Assembly: GCA_964370315.1 (NCBI GenBank)
Contig: CAYJIS010000053.1
Location: forward strand, 1 to 13,640
Origin: CAYJFX01 sp964370315
Lineage (GTDB): Bacteria > Spirochaetota > Spirochaetia > Treponematales > Treponemataceae
Direction: 5' to 3'
Length of the DNA stretch: 13,640 nucleotides
Below, piece by piece: positions 1 to 7,330 of the stretch. Below the pieces are notes generated by a model, which was not told the DNA's origin, did no database searches, and saw only the letters and a program-made list of their open reading frames with translations. The position numbers and the translations under genes were made by a program. Numbering within the stretch: position 1 is the first letter of the stretch; each line of letters starts with the position of its first letter.

Positions 1-34
1 TTGGGGATGGTGCGTATCTAACTCTAACTTCCAT
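1..34 (-). CDS. gltX: Glutamyl-tRNA synthetase, N-terminal fragment (runs off left edge)
   Basis: The minus strand from base 34 reads ATG followed by codons for MEVRVRYAPSP, then leaves the window. The RxRYAPSPTG start is the hallmark N-terminus of class I glutamyl-tRNA synthetases, just ahead of the HIGH motif; only the first 11 residues are visible here. The enzyme would charge tRNA-Glu with glutamate in the cytoplasm. The start is fixed by the motif lying 7 residues in and by a strong promoter directly upstream. There is no Shine-Dalgarno sequence, and the -10 box ends only 7 bases before the ATG, so the mRNA is probably leaderless. The gene is divergent from the GGDEF operon. Identity rests on a short but very characteristic peptide. 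Confidence 0.82.
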   Translation of the reverse strand, partial: MEVRVRYAPSP

Positions 35-41
35 GAGCACT

Positions 42-70
42 ATTATAGTAATTATTAGTACTTTTATCAA
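42..70 (-). promoter_or_regulatory. sigma70-type promoter of gltX
   Basis: On the minus strand TTGATA (70-65) and a perfect TATAAT (47-42) are separated by exactly 17 bases. Transcription would start around base 35 or 34, at the ATG of gltX. This is the best promoter match in the window. Confidence 0.7.
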
Positions 71-160
71 GTTTTTTTTATAAAATATGTAACTTTTGTT
101 ATTTTTATACATTATATTTATATACATTCGTTTGATAAATGTGGTCAAGAAAAGATTGTC

Positions 161-189
161 TTGCACAAAATGTGTATATTGTGTATTAT
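161..189 (+). promoter_or_regulatory. Candidate promoter of the GGDEF/EAL operon
   Basis: TTGCAC (161-166) and TATTAT (184-189) are spaced by 17 bases, placing the transcript start near 196 and the ATG at 208 about 12 bases into the message. A second possible pair, TTGTTA (96-101) and TATATA (119-124), also has a 17-base spacer. It would serve an upstream ATG at 139. The DNA is very AT-rich, so chance matches are easy. Confidence 0.45.
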
Positions 190-207
190 TTCTTATGGGG
201 TTGTACT

Positions 208-1446
208 ATGAGTCAAAATGAATTAAATATTTTGTGGCCTCTACTGGCTATTGCTACATTTCTTATATACAATGTTTTTGCATTATCCTTCTCTGGACAA
301 ATACTTGGAAAATTCACAAAGAAAAAATGGTTAGTATTTTTAGTCTCAATTTGTAATATTTTTCTTTTATTTTCATATGTTTATTTGAATATCCCCTTTC
401 CATTTATATTTTTTATTGGCACAGTTGTTCTTTTTATTGAGTTCACCCTTTTATCAAAAGCCCCTTTTATTCAAAAGTTATTTGGTGCAGCAGTCTTTTT
501 TCTTCACATCGGAATAACACACGAATTGGTAATTGTTTTATTTGCAAATATATTTCATATATCAATTATTAGTTTATTTAAAACTACAACTCTATATTTA
601 CAAAGCTTAACAATAACATGCTCTTTATTAATAATAGTATTGTTCACTCTTACAAAATTTATAAAAATATCGGAAATCAGAAAAGTTTCGAACGCAAAAA
701 ATTATACAAAAAACCTATTAATTGTTACATTAGCTATACTATCACTTTTAACGCTTGAATCTTTTTTAATAATCCGCGCAGAAGAAATAGATTTTTTACT
801 ATTTATTACCGTTACAACTTCAATATTTTGTTATGTTTTATTTTACTTCTTTTTCTTATATTCAATAAACTTTATAAACATGCATATGTATAAAAGAAAA
901 AATGATAAAATCTTAGATTCTCATCACCAATTGATAGCTGAAAAACAAAGAATAGAACATGAAATTGCTAGAGATAGTTTAACAGGACTATACACAAAAA
1001 AAATAATTTTTGAATCGCTCGCAAATATGTGTGATAATATAAAGGCAAAATATGCTGTGCTTTTTATTGATTTAAATGGTTTAAAAAAGGTAAACGATAC
1101 TTACGGACATGAAATAGGCGATGACTATATTTGCACAATTGCACAAGTAATTAAAGAGTCCATAAGAGAAATAGATTTAGCTGCACGAATTGGTGGAGAC
1201 GAGTTTATTTCTATACTTACCTCTATAGAATACGATGATGCCCAAATTATTGTTAACCGCATTAATGAGAATATCGAACATAGTAATAACTACACAGAAT
1301 ATGAATGTTCTGTATGCATTGGAACGGTGTATGTTGACAATACAAAAGAACAAATGAGCCTTTCTGAAATTTTAAGAATTTCAGATGAAAGAATGAGAGA
1401 AAAAAAGAAAGCTTTTTATTCTATGAATGGAGACAGTACTATATGA
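208..1446 (+). CDS. Membrane-bound diguanylate cyclase (7 TM + GGDEF, with I-site)
   Basis: Predicted to condense two GTP into c-di-GMP at the inner membrane. Residues 1 to about 225 form roughly seven hydrophobic helices of a sensor domain I do not recognise, followed by a short charged linker and a GGDEF domain (about 255-405). That domain shows the DSLTGLY entry motif, the metal-binding DLNGLKKVND (D288) and an intact GGDEF (329-333). An RxxD motif (REID, 320-323) sits five residues before GGDEF, the position of the product-inhibition I-site. I prefer the ATG at 208 over the one at 139. A candidate promoter lies between them, and the paralogue encoded next door aligns from this region (FLIYNVFALSF versus FIIYNIMVFSY) without the extra 23 residues. 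The stop overlaps the next start as ATGA. The 139 start gives 435 residues and cannot be excluded. Confidence 0.85.
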   Translation: MSQNELNILWPLLAIATFLIYNVFALSFSGQILGKFTKKKWLVFLVSICNIFLLFSYVYLNIPFPFIFFIGTVVLFIEFTLLSKAPFIQKLFGAAVFFLHIGITHELVIVLFANIFHISIISLFKTTTLYLQSLTITCSLLIIVLFTLTKFIKISEIRKVSNAKNYTKNLLIVTLAILSLLTLESFLIIRAEEIDFLLFITVTTSIFCYVLFYFFFLYSINFINMHMYKRKNDKILDSHHQLIAEKQRIEHEIARDSLTGLYTKKIIFESLANMCDNIKAKYAVLFIDLNGLKKVNDTYGHEIGDDYICTIAQVIKESIREIDLAARIGGDEFISILTSIEYDDAQIIVNRINENIEHSNNYTEYECSVCIGTVYVDNTKEQMSLSEILRISDERMREKKKAFYSMNGDSTI

Positions 1447-2642
1447 TATATTTAATTACATTACTTTTTATTATTTATAATATTATGGTATTTTCATATT
1501 CAAAAAGCTTATATGCACATGAAGCAAATATAGTACCGTATATAATTGCTTTTACACCCATAAATTTTTTCATATTATATGCTTCAATATATATTACCGA
1601 ATTTAAATATGACTACATAATTATGTTTTCATTTTTATTGATGTATACACTTGAATTTAAGCTTTTATTTAAACAGTCTTTCCCTAAAATCATTTTCGGA
1701 ACCCTTTCATTTGCATTAAATATTTTTGCTATGAGAGCTATTATCCTAGCAATTATTTCACTAGTCAATCAAATCCCAGTTTCACAAGCAATACAAAGTG
1801 TCGACATACGTTTATTAACAACAGCAATAACACTCTTTCTTCGCCCTTTTACTCTAAGGCGTGCAATGAGTTCTGTTAGTAAAGATCAAGTATTTATGAT
1901 TTTTAGCAATAAAAATAATTTACTCTTTTCTATTGGAATTTTTACGATAGCATTTATATACCAAGCAAGCACGTCATTTTTGATGTCGTCGCAAACCAAT
2001 ACTTTAAACACAGCTATATTCTTAATAGGACAAGGTGTATTCGCAATCGCAATCTACATAGCCACGATGGGGCATGCTTATGAGTTTTCAAGATTATTCT
2101 TACATCAAAAAAACTTTCAACGTCTAAAAACTGAAATTAAAAAAGAAGAAAAACAGCTAGAAAAACTAAAAATTTCAGCTGACATAGATTCTTTTACACA
2201 AACACATATTAGAAAAATAGGTGAAAAAACACTTTATGAATACGCAACAACGAGTGATAACTTTTATGTTGCTTACATAGACATCGATGGATTAAAAATC
2301 GCCAATGACCAATTTGGACATGAAGAGGGTGACTTTTATATACAAGAGGTTGCAAAAATTCTTACTTCTGTTTTTTCAGATAAATTTGTTGCCCGAATGG
2401 GAGGCGATGAATTTTTAGTATTAGGTACAATCGATGATGAGTACGAAATTGCAAAAAAGGTTTTACTTTGTTATGAACAAGCTAAGACTATTTCACAAAA
2501 GTTTAATAAACCATATGAAACTTCTATAAGTTATGGTGTTGTAGAAATTAAGAAAAAAGGCATTTTAAGTGCAATAGAAATTTTAGCATTAGCAGATACA
2601 AAAATGTATGATTTTAAGCGGGCTAGAAAAAAAGCGCGCTAG
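1443..2642 (+). CDS. Membrane-bound diguanylate cyclase, paralogue lacking the I-site
   Basis: A 399-residue protein with about seven membrane helices (1-215), a lysine/glutamate-rich coiled linker (about 220-245) and a GGDEF domain (about 245-395). GGDEF is intact at 320-324, and the metal-site Asp is D280 in YIDIDGLKIAND. The DxLTGL entry motif is degenerate (DIDSFTQTHI). At the I-site position the residues are F311-S-D-K314 rather than RxxD, so allosteric product inhibition is probably absent. It is a diverged tandem duplicate of the preceding gene, sharing FxIYN near the start and an EFxLLxKxxFxKxxFG stretch within the membrane domain. The start overlaps the upstream stop (ATGA) and has a GGAG 10 bases ahead, suggesting translational coupling. 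The ligand of the membrane domain is unknown. c-di-GMP synthesis is inferred from the catalytic residues. Confidence 0.85.
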   Translation: MIYLITLLFIIYNIMVFSYSKSLYAHEANIVPYIIAFTPINFFILYASIYITEFKYDYIIMFSFLLMYTLEFKLLFKQSFPKIIFGTLSFALNIFAMRAIILAIISLVNQIPVSQAIQSVDIRLLTTAITLFLRPFTLRRAMSSVSKDQVFMIFSNKNNLLFSIGIFTIAFIYQASTSFLMSSQTNTLNTAIFLIGQGVFAIAIYIATMGHAYEFSRLFLHQKNFQRLKTEIKKEEKQLEKLKISADIDSFTQTHIRKIGEKTLYEYATTSDNFYVAYIDIDGLKIANDQFGHEEGDFYIQEVAKILTSVFSDKFVARMGGDEFLVLGTIDDEYEIAKKVLLCYEQAKTISQKFNKPYETSISYGVVEIKKKGILSAIEILALADTKMYDFKRARKKAR

Positions 2643-2650
2643 AGGAAAAC

Positions 2651-4855
2651 ATGAGCAAAAAACTTCAGGAAGAAAATAAATATCTAAAAGAAGAACTTGA
2701 ACAATTAAGAGAAGAACTCAAAAATGAAGAATTTGATCCTATAACTGGTTTATATTCAAAAAATCTTTTTTTTAAGAAAGCAAAAGAACTTCTTATTCAA
2801 AACACAGAAAAGAACTATATGTTTATTAAAATAAACATTGATAAGTTCCAATTGGTTAATGCTTTTTTTGGCTTTGAGGAAGGGGATAGACTTTTAAAAT
2901 ATGTTGCCCATAGATTAAAAACACTTTCTTTAATAAACACAAGCTCAGTTTTGGGACATCTGGGAGCAGATAATTTTGTAATTTGTTGTGCAACCCTTCC
3001 AAACAACGGCATGATACCTCTTTTGCAAAAAGAAATTCAAACAATCATTGCAGGCTTTCGCGTTGATTATAAGCTCAGTATTTCTATTGGTATCTATAAC
3101 ATTGAAGATAATTACATGGACTTTTCTATTATTAATTCTAAAGTAATTGTGGCTTTAAAGAAAAGTAAAGAGCGTTATGGGGTAACATTTACAACATATG
3201 ATGAGTCAATGAGCGAGGACTCATATAAAAAATACTACATTATAGACGAAATGCAAACCGCCTTTAATCAAAAGCAGTTTGAAGTATACTTACAGCCTAA
3301 GTGTAATCTTTCTAATGGAAAAGTTGTAGGAGCAGAATCCCTAGTAAGATGGATTCATCCTGAACGTGGTATTATTTCCCCAGATGTTTTTATTCCAACA
3401 TTTGAATCAAATGGATTTATTTCAAAGCTCGATGAATACGTATGGGATATTTCATGTCAATATGTACGTTCGTGGATAGATGCAGGATTAACACCACTAC
3501 CTATTTCAGTTAACGTTTCTAGAGTAGATCTCCATAATCCAGAACTTTCAAAAATTCTTCTTGCAATGATTGATAGAAATGGTATTCCGATTGAGTGTTT
3601 ACACTTAGAAATAACTGAAAGCGCATATTCAACAGACACATCAAAAATTATTGAAGCAGTAAATAATCTTCATTCTTTAGGTTTTCATATAGAACTAGAT
3701 GACTTTGGTACCGGTTATTCTTCATTAAATGTATTAAACACCATGGACCTTGATACGCTTAAATTGGATATGAGTTTTATTCAAGCTCAAACAGAGAACA
3801 AACAATCTGGTGAAATTATTAATTTTATAGTACGTCTTGCAAAACAACTAAAATTAATTGTTGTTGCAGAAGGTATAGAAACATCAGAACAGCTAAGCTT
3901 TTTAAGAAGTATTGGTTGTGAAATGGGACAAGGATATTACTATTCACGACCATTATCAAAACTTGACTTTGATGAATATTTACGCAATCACACAACCAGT
4001 ACAGAAGTAATTTCAAACCTGGATTATCGACTCCTACTTGATATAGATGATATTTGGTTTCCAAACTCTAAGTTTAACTTTATTTTTAACCATTTTGTTG
4101 GAGCCCTTGTTTTATACGAACTAAAAACTGATGGTATTACAATCCTTAGAGTTAATGATGAATACTTTAAAACACTTAACTACACATCAGAAAACCTTGC
4201 TAGTTTTAGAGATGATCCAACAAAAACGGTTCACCCTGATGATATACCAGAAATAAGAAAAACACTACAATCTCTTCAAAGCGTTGGAAATTCTACGAGT
4301 ATTGTTATACGTGCGGCAACATACAAAAAGGTAAATCCCTATATGTGGTTAAAAATGCATGGAAAGGTTGTAGCAGCAGAGAAAGATTCAACTATTATTC
4401 TAGCAAGCTTAGAGAATGTGGATAAAGAATATAAAGCAAATGAAAAGCTTAAAATAGCTGCTAAAAAACGCCAAGAGCTTGAAAATCAACTTGAGATTTA
4501 TAAATCTGTTGGGGGAGATGGGGTCTTTATTGCAAAGGTAAAAGATACCTTAGAATTAGAGTATGCAAATGAAGAATTTTATAAAATACACGGAATAAGT
4601 AAAGCTCATGCATTAAAGCATAAAGAAACAATACTTGTTGATATTCTTCATGAAAAAGACAAAGAACGAGTTGTGTCATTTATTTATGCTTGCGTTAAAA
4701 AGAACACAGAACAATTTAAATTACATCTTACTTGTATAACTAAGAAAAACAAAGAAGTATCGTTATTTGTGCGTGGCCATGTTGTATATGGCAATGAATA
4801 TCCTTTATTAAAAGTTATTGTACAAGAAGAAAGTCTTTCCTGTCCACTTGAATAA
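2651..4855 (+). CDS. c-di-GMP phosphodiesterase: degenerate GGDEF-EAL-PAS-PAS
   Basis: A 734-residue soluble protein. Residues 1-27 look like a coiled coil. A GGDEF-like domain (28-185) has GADNF (105-109) in place of GGDEF and no RxxD, so it is probably a non-catalytic regulatory domain. The EAL domain (about 200-445) keeps the expected catalytic set: E229 (ESL variant of EAL), N288, E320 and E323 in LEITES, D350-D351 in DDFGTGYSS, K371, E407 in AEGIET and Q427 in QGYYYSRPL. It should therefore hydrolyse c-di-GMP to pGpG. The C-terminus has two PAS_3-like modules (about 475-590 with HPDD at 528-531, and about 622-730) joined by a charged helix. PAS domains after the EAL domain are less common than before it. 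The start follows an AGAGG Shine-Dalgarno that overlaps the previous stop codon, so it is co-transcribed with the two cyclases. Confidence 0.9.
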   Translation: MSKKLQEENKYLKEELEQLREELKNEEFDPITGLYSKNLFFKKAKELLIQNTEKNYMFIKINIDKFQLVNAFFGFEEGDRLLKYVAHRLKTLSLINTSSVLGHLGADNFVICCATLPNNGMIPLLQKEIQTIIAGFRVDYKLSISIGIYNIEDNYMDFSIINSKVIVALKKSKERYGVTFTTYDESMSEDSYKKYYIIDEMQTAFNQKQFEVYLQPKCNLSNGKVVGAESLVRWIHPERGIISPDVFIPTFESNGFISKLDEYVWDISCQYVRSWIDAGLTPLPISVNVSRVDLHNPELSKILLAMIDRNGIPIECLHLEITESAYSTDTSKIIEAVNNLHSLGFHIELDDFGTGYSSLNVLNTMDLDTLKLDMSFIQAQTENKQSGEIINFIVRLAKQLKLIVVAEGIETSEQLSFLRSIGCEMGQGYYYSRPLSKLDFDEYLRNHTTSTEVISNLDYRLLLDIDDIWFPNSKFNFIFNHFVGALVLYELKTDGITILRVNDEYFKTLNYTSENLASFRDDPTKTVHPDDIPEIRKTLQSLQSVGNSTSIVIRAATYKKVNPYMWLKMHGKVVAAEKDSTIILASLENVDKEYKANEKLKIAAKKRQELENQLEIYKSVGGDGVFIAKVKDTLELEYANEEFYKIHGISKAHALKHKETILVDILHEKDKERVVSFIYACVKKNTEQFKLHLTCITKKNKEVSLFVRGHVVYGNEYPLLKVIVQEESLSCPLE

Positions 4856-4866
4856 ACGTATGTAAC

Positions 4867-4895
4867 TTGAAAAAAAACTAAATTTACGCTACACT
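4867..4895 (+). promoter_or_regulatory. Promoter of fumC, predicted leaderless start
   Basis: TTGAAA (4867-4872) and TACACT (4890-4895) are spaced by 17 bases, and the -10 box ends exactly 6 bases before the fumC ATG. The predicted transcription start is the A of the start codon. It lies in a 46-base gap after the EAL gene that has no visible terminator, so some read-through from upstream is also possible. Confidence 0.6.
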
Positions 4896-4901
4896 TAAGA
4901 C

Positions 4902-6296
4902 ATGGAATATCGAACAGAAAAAGACTCCATGGGAGAAGTACAGGTTCCCTCTGATAAATACTGGGGAGCACAAACCGAAAGAAGTCGTAATAATTTTAAG
5001 ATAGGTGTAAACCTTGAAAAAATGCCTATAGAAATAATACGAGCCTTTGCCGTCTTAAAAAAAGGCTGTGCAATTGCAAACAATCAACTTTGTCCCGATA
5101 AAATGACAGATGAAAAACTATCTGCTATTTCTAGCGCGTGCGATGAAATACAAAGTGGTTTACTTGATGAACATTTCCCTCTTGTTGTTTGGCAAACAGG
5201 AAGTGGCACACAATCAAACATGAATCTCAACGAAGTTATATCATATAGAGCAAACCAAATACTCAGTGAAAAAAAATCAAACACACGAATACATCCAAAT
5301 GACGATGTAAACATGAGCCAATCATCAAATGATACTTTTCCAAGCAGCATACACATTAGTGCTGTTATTGCTCTACAAGACAAACTGATTCCTAGTGTTA
5401 CTCGACTAATAAAAACACTTAAAAATCTTGAGAATAAAAATGAAAACATAATTAAAATTGCACGAACTCATCTACAGGATGCAGTCCCTATTTCATTTTC
5501 ACAAGAAATTTCAGGGTGGAGCTCCTCACTAGAGCGGTGCCTAGAGTTTATTTCAGTTTCAATTCCACCAATACTTGAATTATCACTTGGTTCTACTGCT
5601 GTTGGAACAGGTTTAAATGCTCCCAAGGGATTTGATACTCTTGTAGCAAAAGAAATTGCAAAGTTAACAAACAAGCCATTTGTTACTGCTAAAAATAAGT
5701 TTCACTCTTTAACGAGTAAAGATGAAATAGTATTTGCACACTCTGCCGTAAAAGCTCTTGCATGTGATGCAATGAAGATTGCGAACGATGTGCGATGGCT
5801 AGCATCTGGACCTCGTTGTGGCTTGGGAGAAATATCTATACCAGAAAATGAGCCTGGATCATCTATAATGCCAGGGAAAGTTAATCCAACACAAAGTGAA
5901 GCATTAACTATGGTTTGTGTACAAGTAATGGGAAACGATAGCGCAATTGGCATTGGGGCAAGTCAAGGAAATTTTGAGTTAAACGTTTATATGCCACTCA
6001 TTGCGTATAATTTTTTACAGTCAGTTCGTCTTTTAAGTGAAGCATTAGATTCGTTTAATATCCACTGTGCTTCAGGGATTAAGGCCAACATAGAAAAAAT
6101 GAAAGAAAACGTACAGAACAGCCTTATGACAGTAACAGCATTAAACCCACATATTGGATATGAAAAAGCAGCCATTACAGCAAAAAAAGCTTTTGAAGAA
6201 AATATCAGCTTAAAAGAGGCTTGTACCTCTCTTGGTTTTTTAAGCAATGAAAAATTTGATGAGGTGTTTAAACCGTCTTTAATGACAAAACAATAA
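4902..6296 (+). CDS. fumC: Fumarate hydratase, class II
   Basis: Catalyses reversible hydration of fumarate to (S)-malate in the cytoplasm; class II enzymes are iron-independent homotetramers. The 464-residue length is normal. The N-terminus (EYRTEKDSMGEVQVPSDKYW) matches the family and supports this start. Signature blocks are SGTQSNMN (101-108), SSND (141-144), TH at 189-190 (equivalent to the catalytic H188 of E. coli FumC) and the mobile-loop GSSIMPGKVNP (319-329), where S320 corresponds to catalytic S318. All key residues are present. Aspartase and argininosuccinate lyase share the fold, but the fumarase-like N-terminus and loop favour fumarase. No Shine-Dalgarno precedes the ATG, and the promoter places the RNA 5' end at the start codon. 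No other TCA-cycle gene is in the window, so it may serve fumarate/malate interconversion in a partial pathway. Confidence 0.95.
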   Translation: MEYRTEKDSMGEVQVPSDKYWGAQTERSRNNFKIGVNLEKMPIEIIRAFAVLKKGCAIANNQLCPDKMTDEKLSAISSACDEIQSGLLDEHFPLVVWQTGSGTQSNMNLNEVISYRANQILSEKKSNTRIHPNDDVNMSQSSNDTFPSSIHISAVIALQDKLIPSVTRLIKTLKNLENKNENIIKIARTHLQDAVPISFSQEISGWSSSLERCLEFISVSIPPILELSLGSTAVGTGLNAPKGFDTLVAKEIAKLTNKPFVTAKNKFHSLTSKDEIVFAHSAVKALACDAMKIANDVRWLASGPRCGLGEISIPENEPGSSIMPGKVNPTQSEALTMVCVQVMGNDSAIGIGASQGNFELNVYMPLIAYNFLQSVRLLSEALDSFNIHCASGIKANIEKMKENVQNSLMTVTALNPHIGYEKAAITAKKAFEENISLKEACTSLGFLSNEKFDEVFKPSLMTKQ

Positions 6297-6305
6297 AAAA
6301 ATCCA

Positions 6306-6330
6306 CAGATTACGCAGATTACGCAGATTA
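6306..6330 (+). repeat. Tandem 9-bp repeat, CAGATTACG x 2.8
   Basis: CAGATTACG occurs at 6306-6314 and 6315-6323, followed by a partial copy CAGATTA at 6324-6330, starting 9 bases after the fumC stop. It has no coding potential and no dyad symmetry that would make it a terminator. It resembles a short interspersed repeat seeded in intergenic DNA. Whether it recurs elsewhere in this genome cannot be seen here. Confidence 0.75.
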
Positions 6331-6352
6331 TTATACTCTGTTACTGTTTGTC

Positions 6353-6361
6353 TGGTAGAAT
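6353..6361 (+). promoter_or_regulatory. Possible extended -10 promoter for the DUF368 gene
   Basis: TGG followed by TAGAAT (6356-6361) fits an extended -10 element, TGn-TATAAT. No convincing -35 box lies 17 bases upstream. Transcription would start near 6368, giving a leader of about 20 bases with a weak AAAGG at 6369-6373. Confidence 0.35.
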
Positions 6362-6387
6362 AAAAATAAAAGGTAAATGGTAAGAAT

Positions 6388-7212
6388 ATGATTGAGATAT
6401 TAAAATTAATTGGTATTGGGATTGTTTTAGGAGCATCAAACGTAATTCCTGGAGTTTCTGGTGGAACTATGGCAGTTGTGTTTGGTATTTATGACAGGCT
6501 CATTAGTGTTATAACAATAAATGTAAAAAAAATATTTTCTATGTGGAAATTTTGGCTTCCACTTGCGATTGGCATTGGGCTTGGTATTATTGCTTCGAGT
6601 AAGATATTAGTAATTCTTTTTGATGCCTATCCAATTCCTACAAATTGGTTTTTTATAGGTCTCATTGCAGGTAGCTTACCACTTATAGTAAAAAAAATAC
6701 AGGGTTCCTGTGGCGAAGATATACAAAGTCCTCCTCTAACGGTTGTTGCAACAATGCTTATTTTCTTTGCTATCATGGTTGTAATAGATACTCTAAATGG
6801 TCAAGCTATTTCTAATACTATCCAAACTGAATTAAGTATATCTCTATTTTTCTTTTTGCTAGCAAGCGGAGCAGTTGCTGCTGTTGCAATGATTATCCCA
6901 GGTATTTCAGGCTCTTTTTTACTATTGGTCATTGGATCTTATACGACAATAATTACTGCAGTCCAAGCTTTAAATATCCTATTATTAATTCCTGTTGCAA
7001 TTGGAGCCCTTATAGGACTTTTGGGAGGAGCAACGCTTGTTCGGTTACTACTTGAAAAAGTTCCAGCTCAAACATATGGGGCAATTTTAGGCCTAATTGC
7101 AGGCTCAATTGTTGTCATCTACCCAGGGATTCCTGCAAGTTTTGAATTAATAATTTCATTTGTAACACTTGCAGTTGGTTTTTCATTATCATATTTTAGC
7201 AGCAAGAAATAA
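6388..7212 (+). CDS. DUF368 membrane protein, likely polyprenyl-phosphate flippase (PopT family)
   Basis: A 274-residue polytopic membrane protein with about eight hydrophobic segments. It carries the two DUF368 hallmark motifs, PGVSGGT (21-27) and PGISGS (171-176). The sequence is internally duplicated: NVIPGVSGGTMAVVFGIYDRLI in the first half matches MIIPGISGSFLLLVIGSYTTII in the second, and FIGLIAGSLPLI (89-100) matches ILGLIAGSIVVI (233-244). This implies two pseudo-symmetric halves. DUF368 proteins have been shown in other bacteria to move undecaprenyl phosphate back across the cytoplasmic membrane, recycling the lipid carrier for peptidoglycan and surface-glycan synthesis. That role is inferred here by family. 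Length is typical. It is transcribed alone, converges on the pmbA/tldD pair and shares no obvious operon partner. Confidence 0.88.
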   Translation: MIEILKLIGIGIVLGASNVIPGVSGGTMAVVFGIYDRLISVITINVKKIFSMWKFWLPLAIGIGLGIIASSKILVILFDAYPIPTNWFFIGLIAGSLPLIVKKIQGSCGEDIQSPPLTVVATMLIFFAIMVVIDTLNGQAISNTIQTELSISLFFFLLASGAVAAVAMIIPGISGSFLLLVIGSYTTIITAVQALNILLLIPVAIGALIGLLGGATLVRLLLEKVPAQTYGAILGLIAGSIVVIYPGIPASFELIISFVTLAVGFSLSYFSSKK

Positions 7213-7330
7213 TGTATAATTGATTCGAAAAATTAATCTTTTGGTTACATATATTCTGTGATAGATGTAAGTATTATTTAAATTTCGTAACGTTAACAAT
7301 AGTTAATTATACATTATAAATTGTACATTA
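7209..7330. repeat. Intergenic inverted/direct repeat between convergent genes
   Basis: A 13-bp perfect inverted repeat, ATAATGTATAATT (7209-7221) and AATTATACATTAT (7305-7317), brackets about 83 bases. The right arm is followed directly by a near-copy, AAATTGTACATTAT (7317-7330), ending at the pmbA stop codon. The left arm overlaps the DUF368 stop codon. The layout resembles a small non-autonomous repeat or the remains of one. The arms are pure A/T apart from a single G or C, so chance is not excluded. No GC-rich hairpin with a T-run is present, so I call no intrinsic terminator here. Confidence 0.4.

Noticed and set aside
139..207. N-terminal extension of the first GGDEF protein (ATG at 139)
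   Set aside because: The extra 23 residues are not shared with the tandem paralogue and a candidate promoter lies inside them. I kept it only as an alternative start.
195..221. Eight-codon ORF (ATGGGG...TGA) overlapping the start of the first GGDEF gene, as a leader peptide
   Set aside because: It is too short, has no ribosome-binding site, and the overlap can arise by chance; there is no regulatory signature.
2815..5953. Multiple minus-strand open frames within the EAL and fumC genes
   Set aside because: They lie opposite well-supported coding sequence, have no recognisable domains and look like antisense shadows.
6306..6330. CRISPR-like array from the CAGATTACG repeats
   Set aside because: The 9-bp units are directly adjacent with no spacers, and no cas gene is present.
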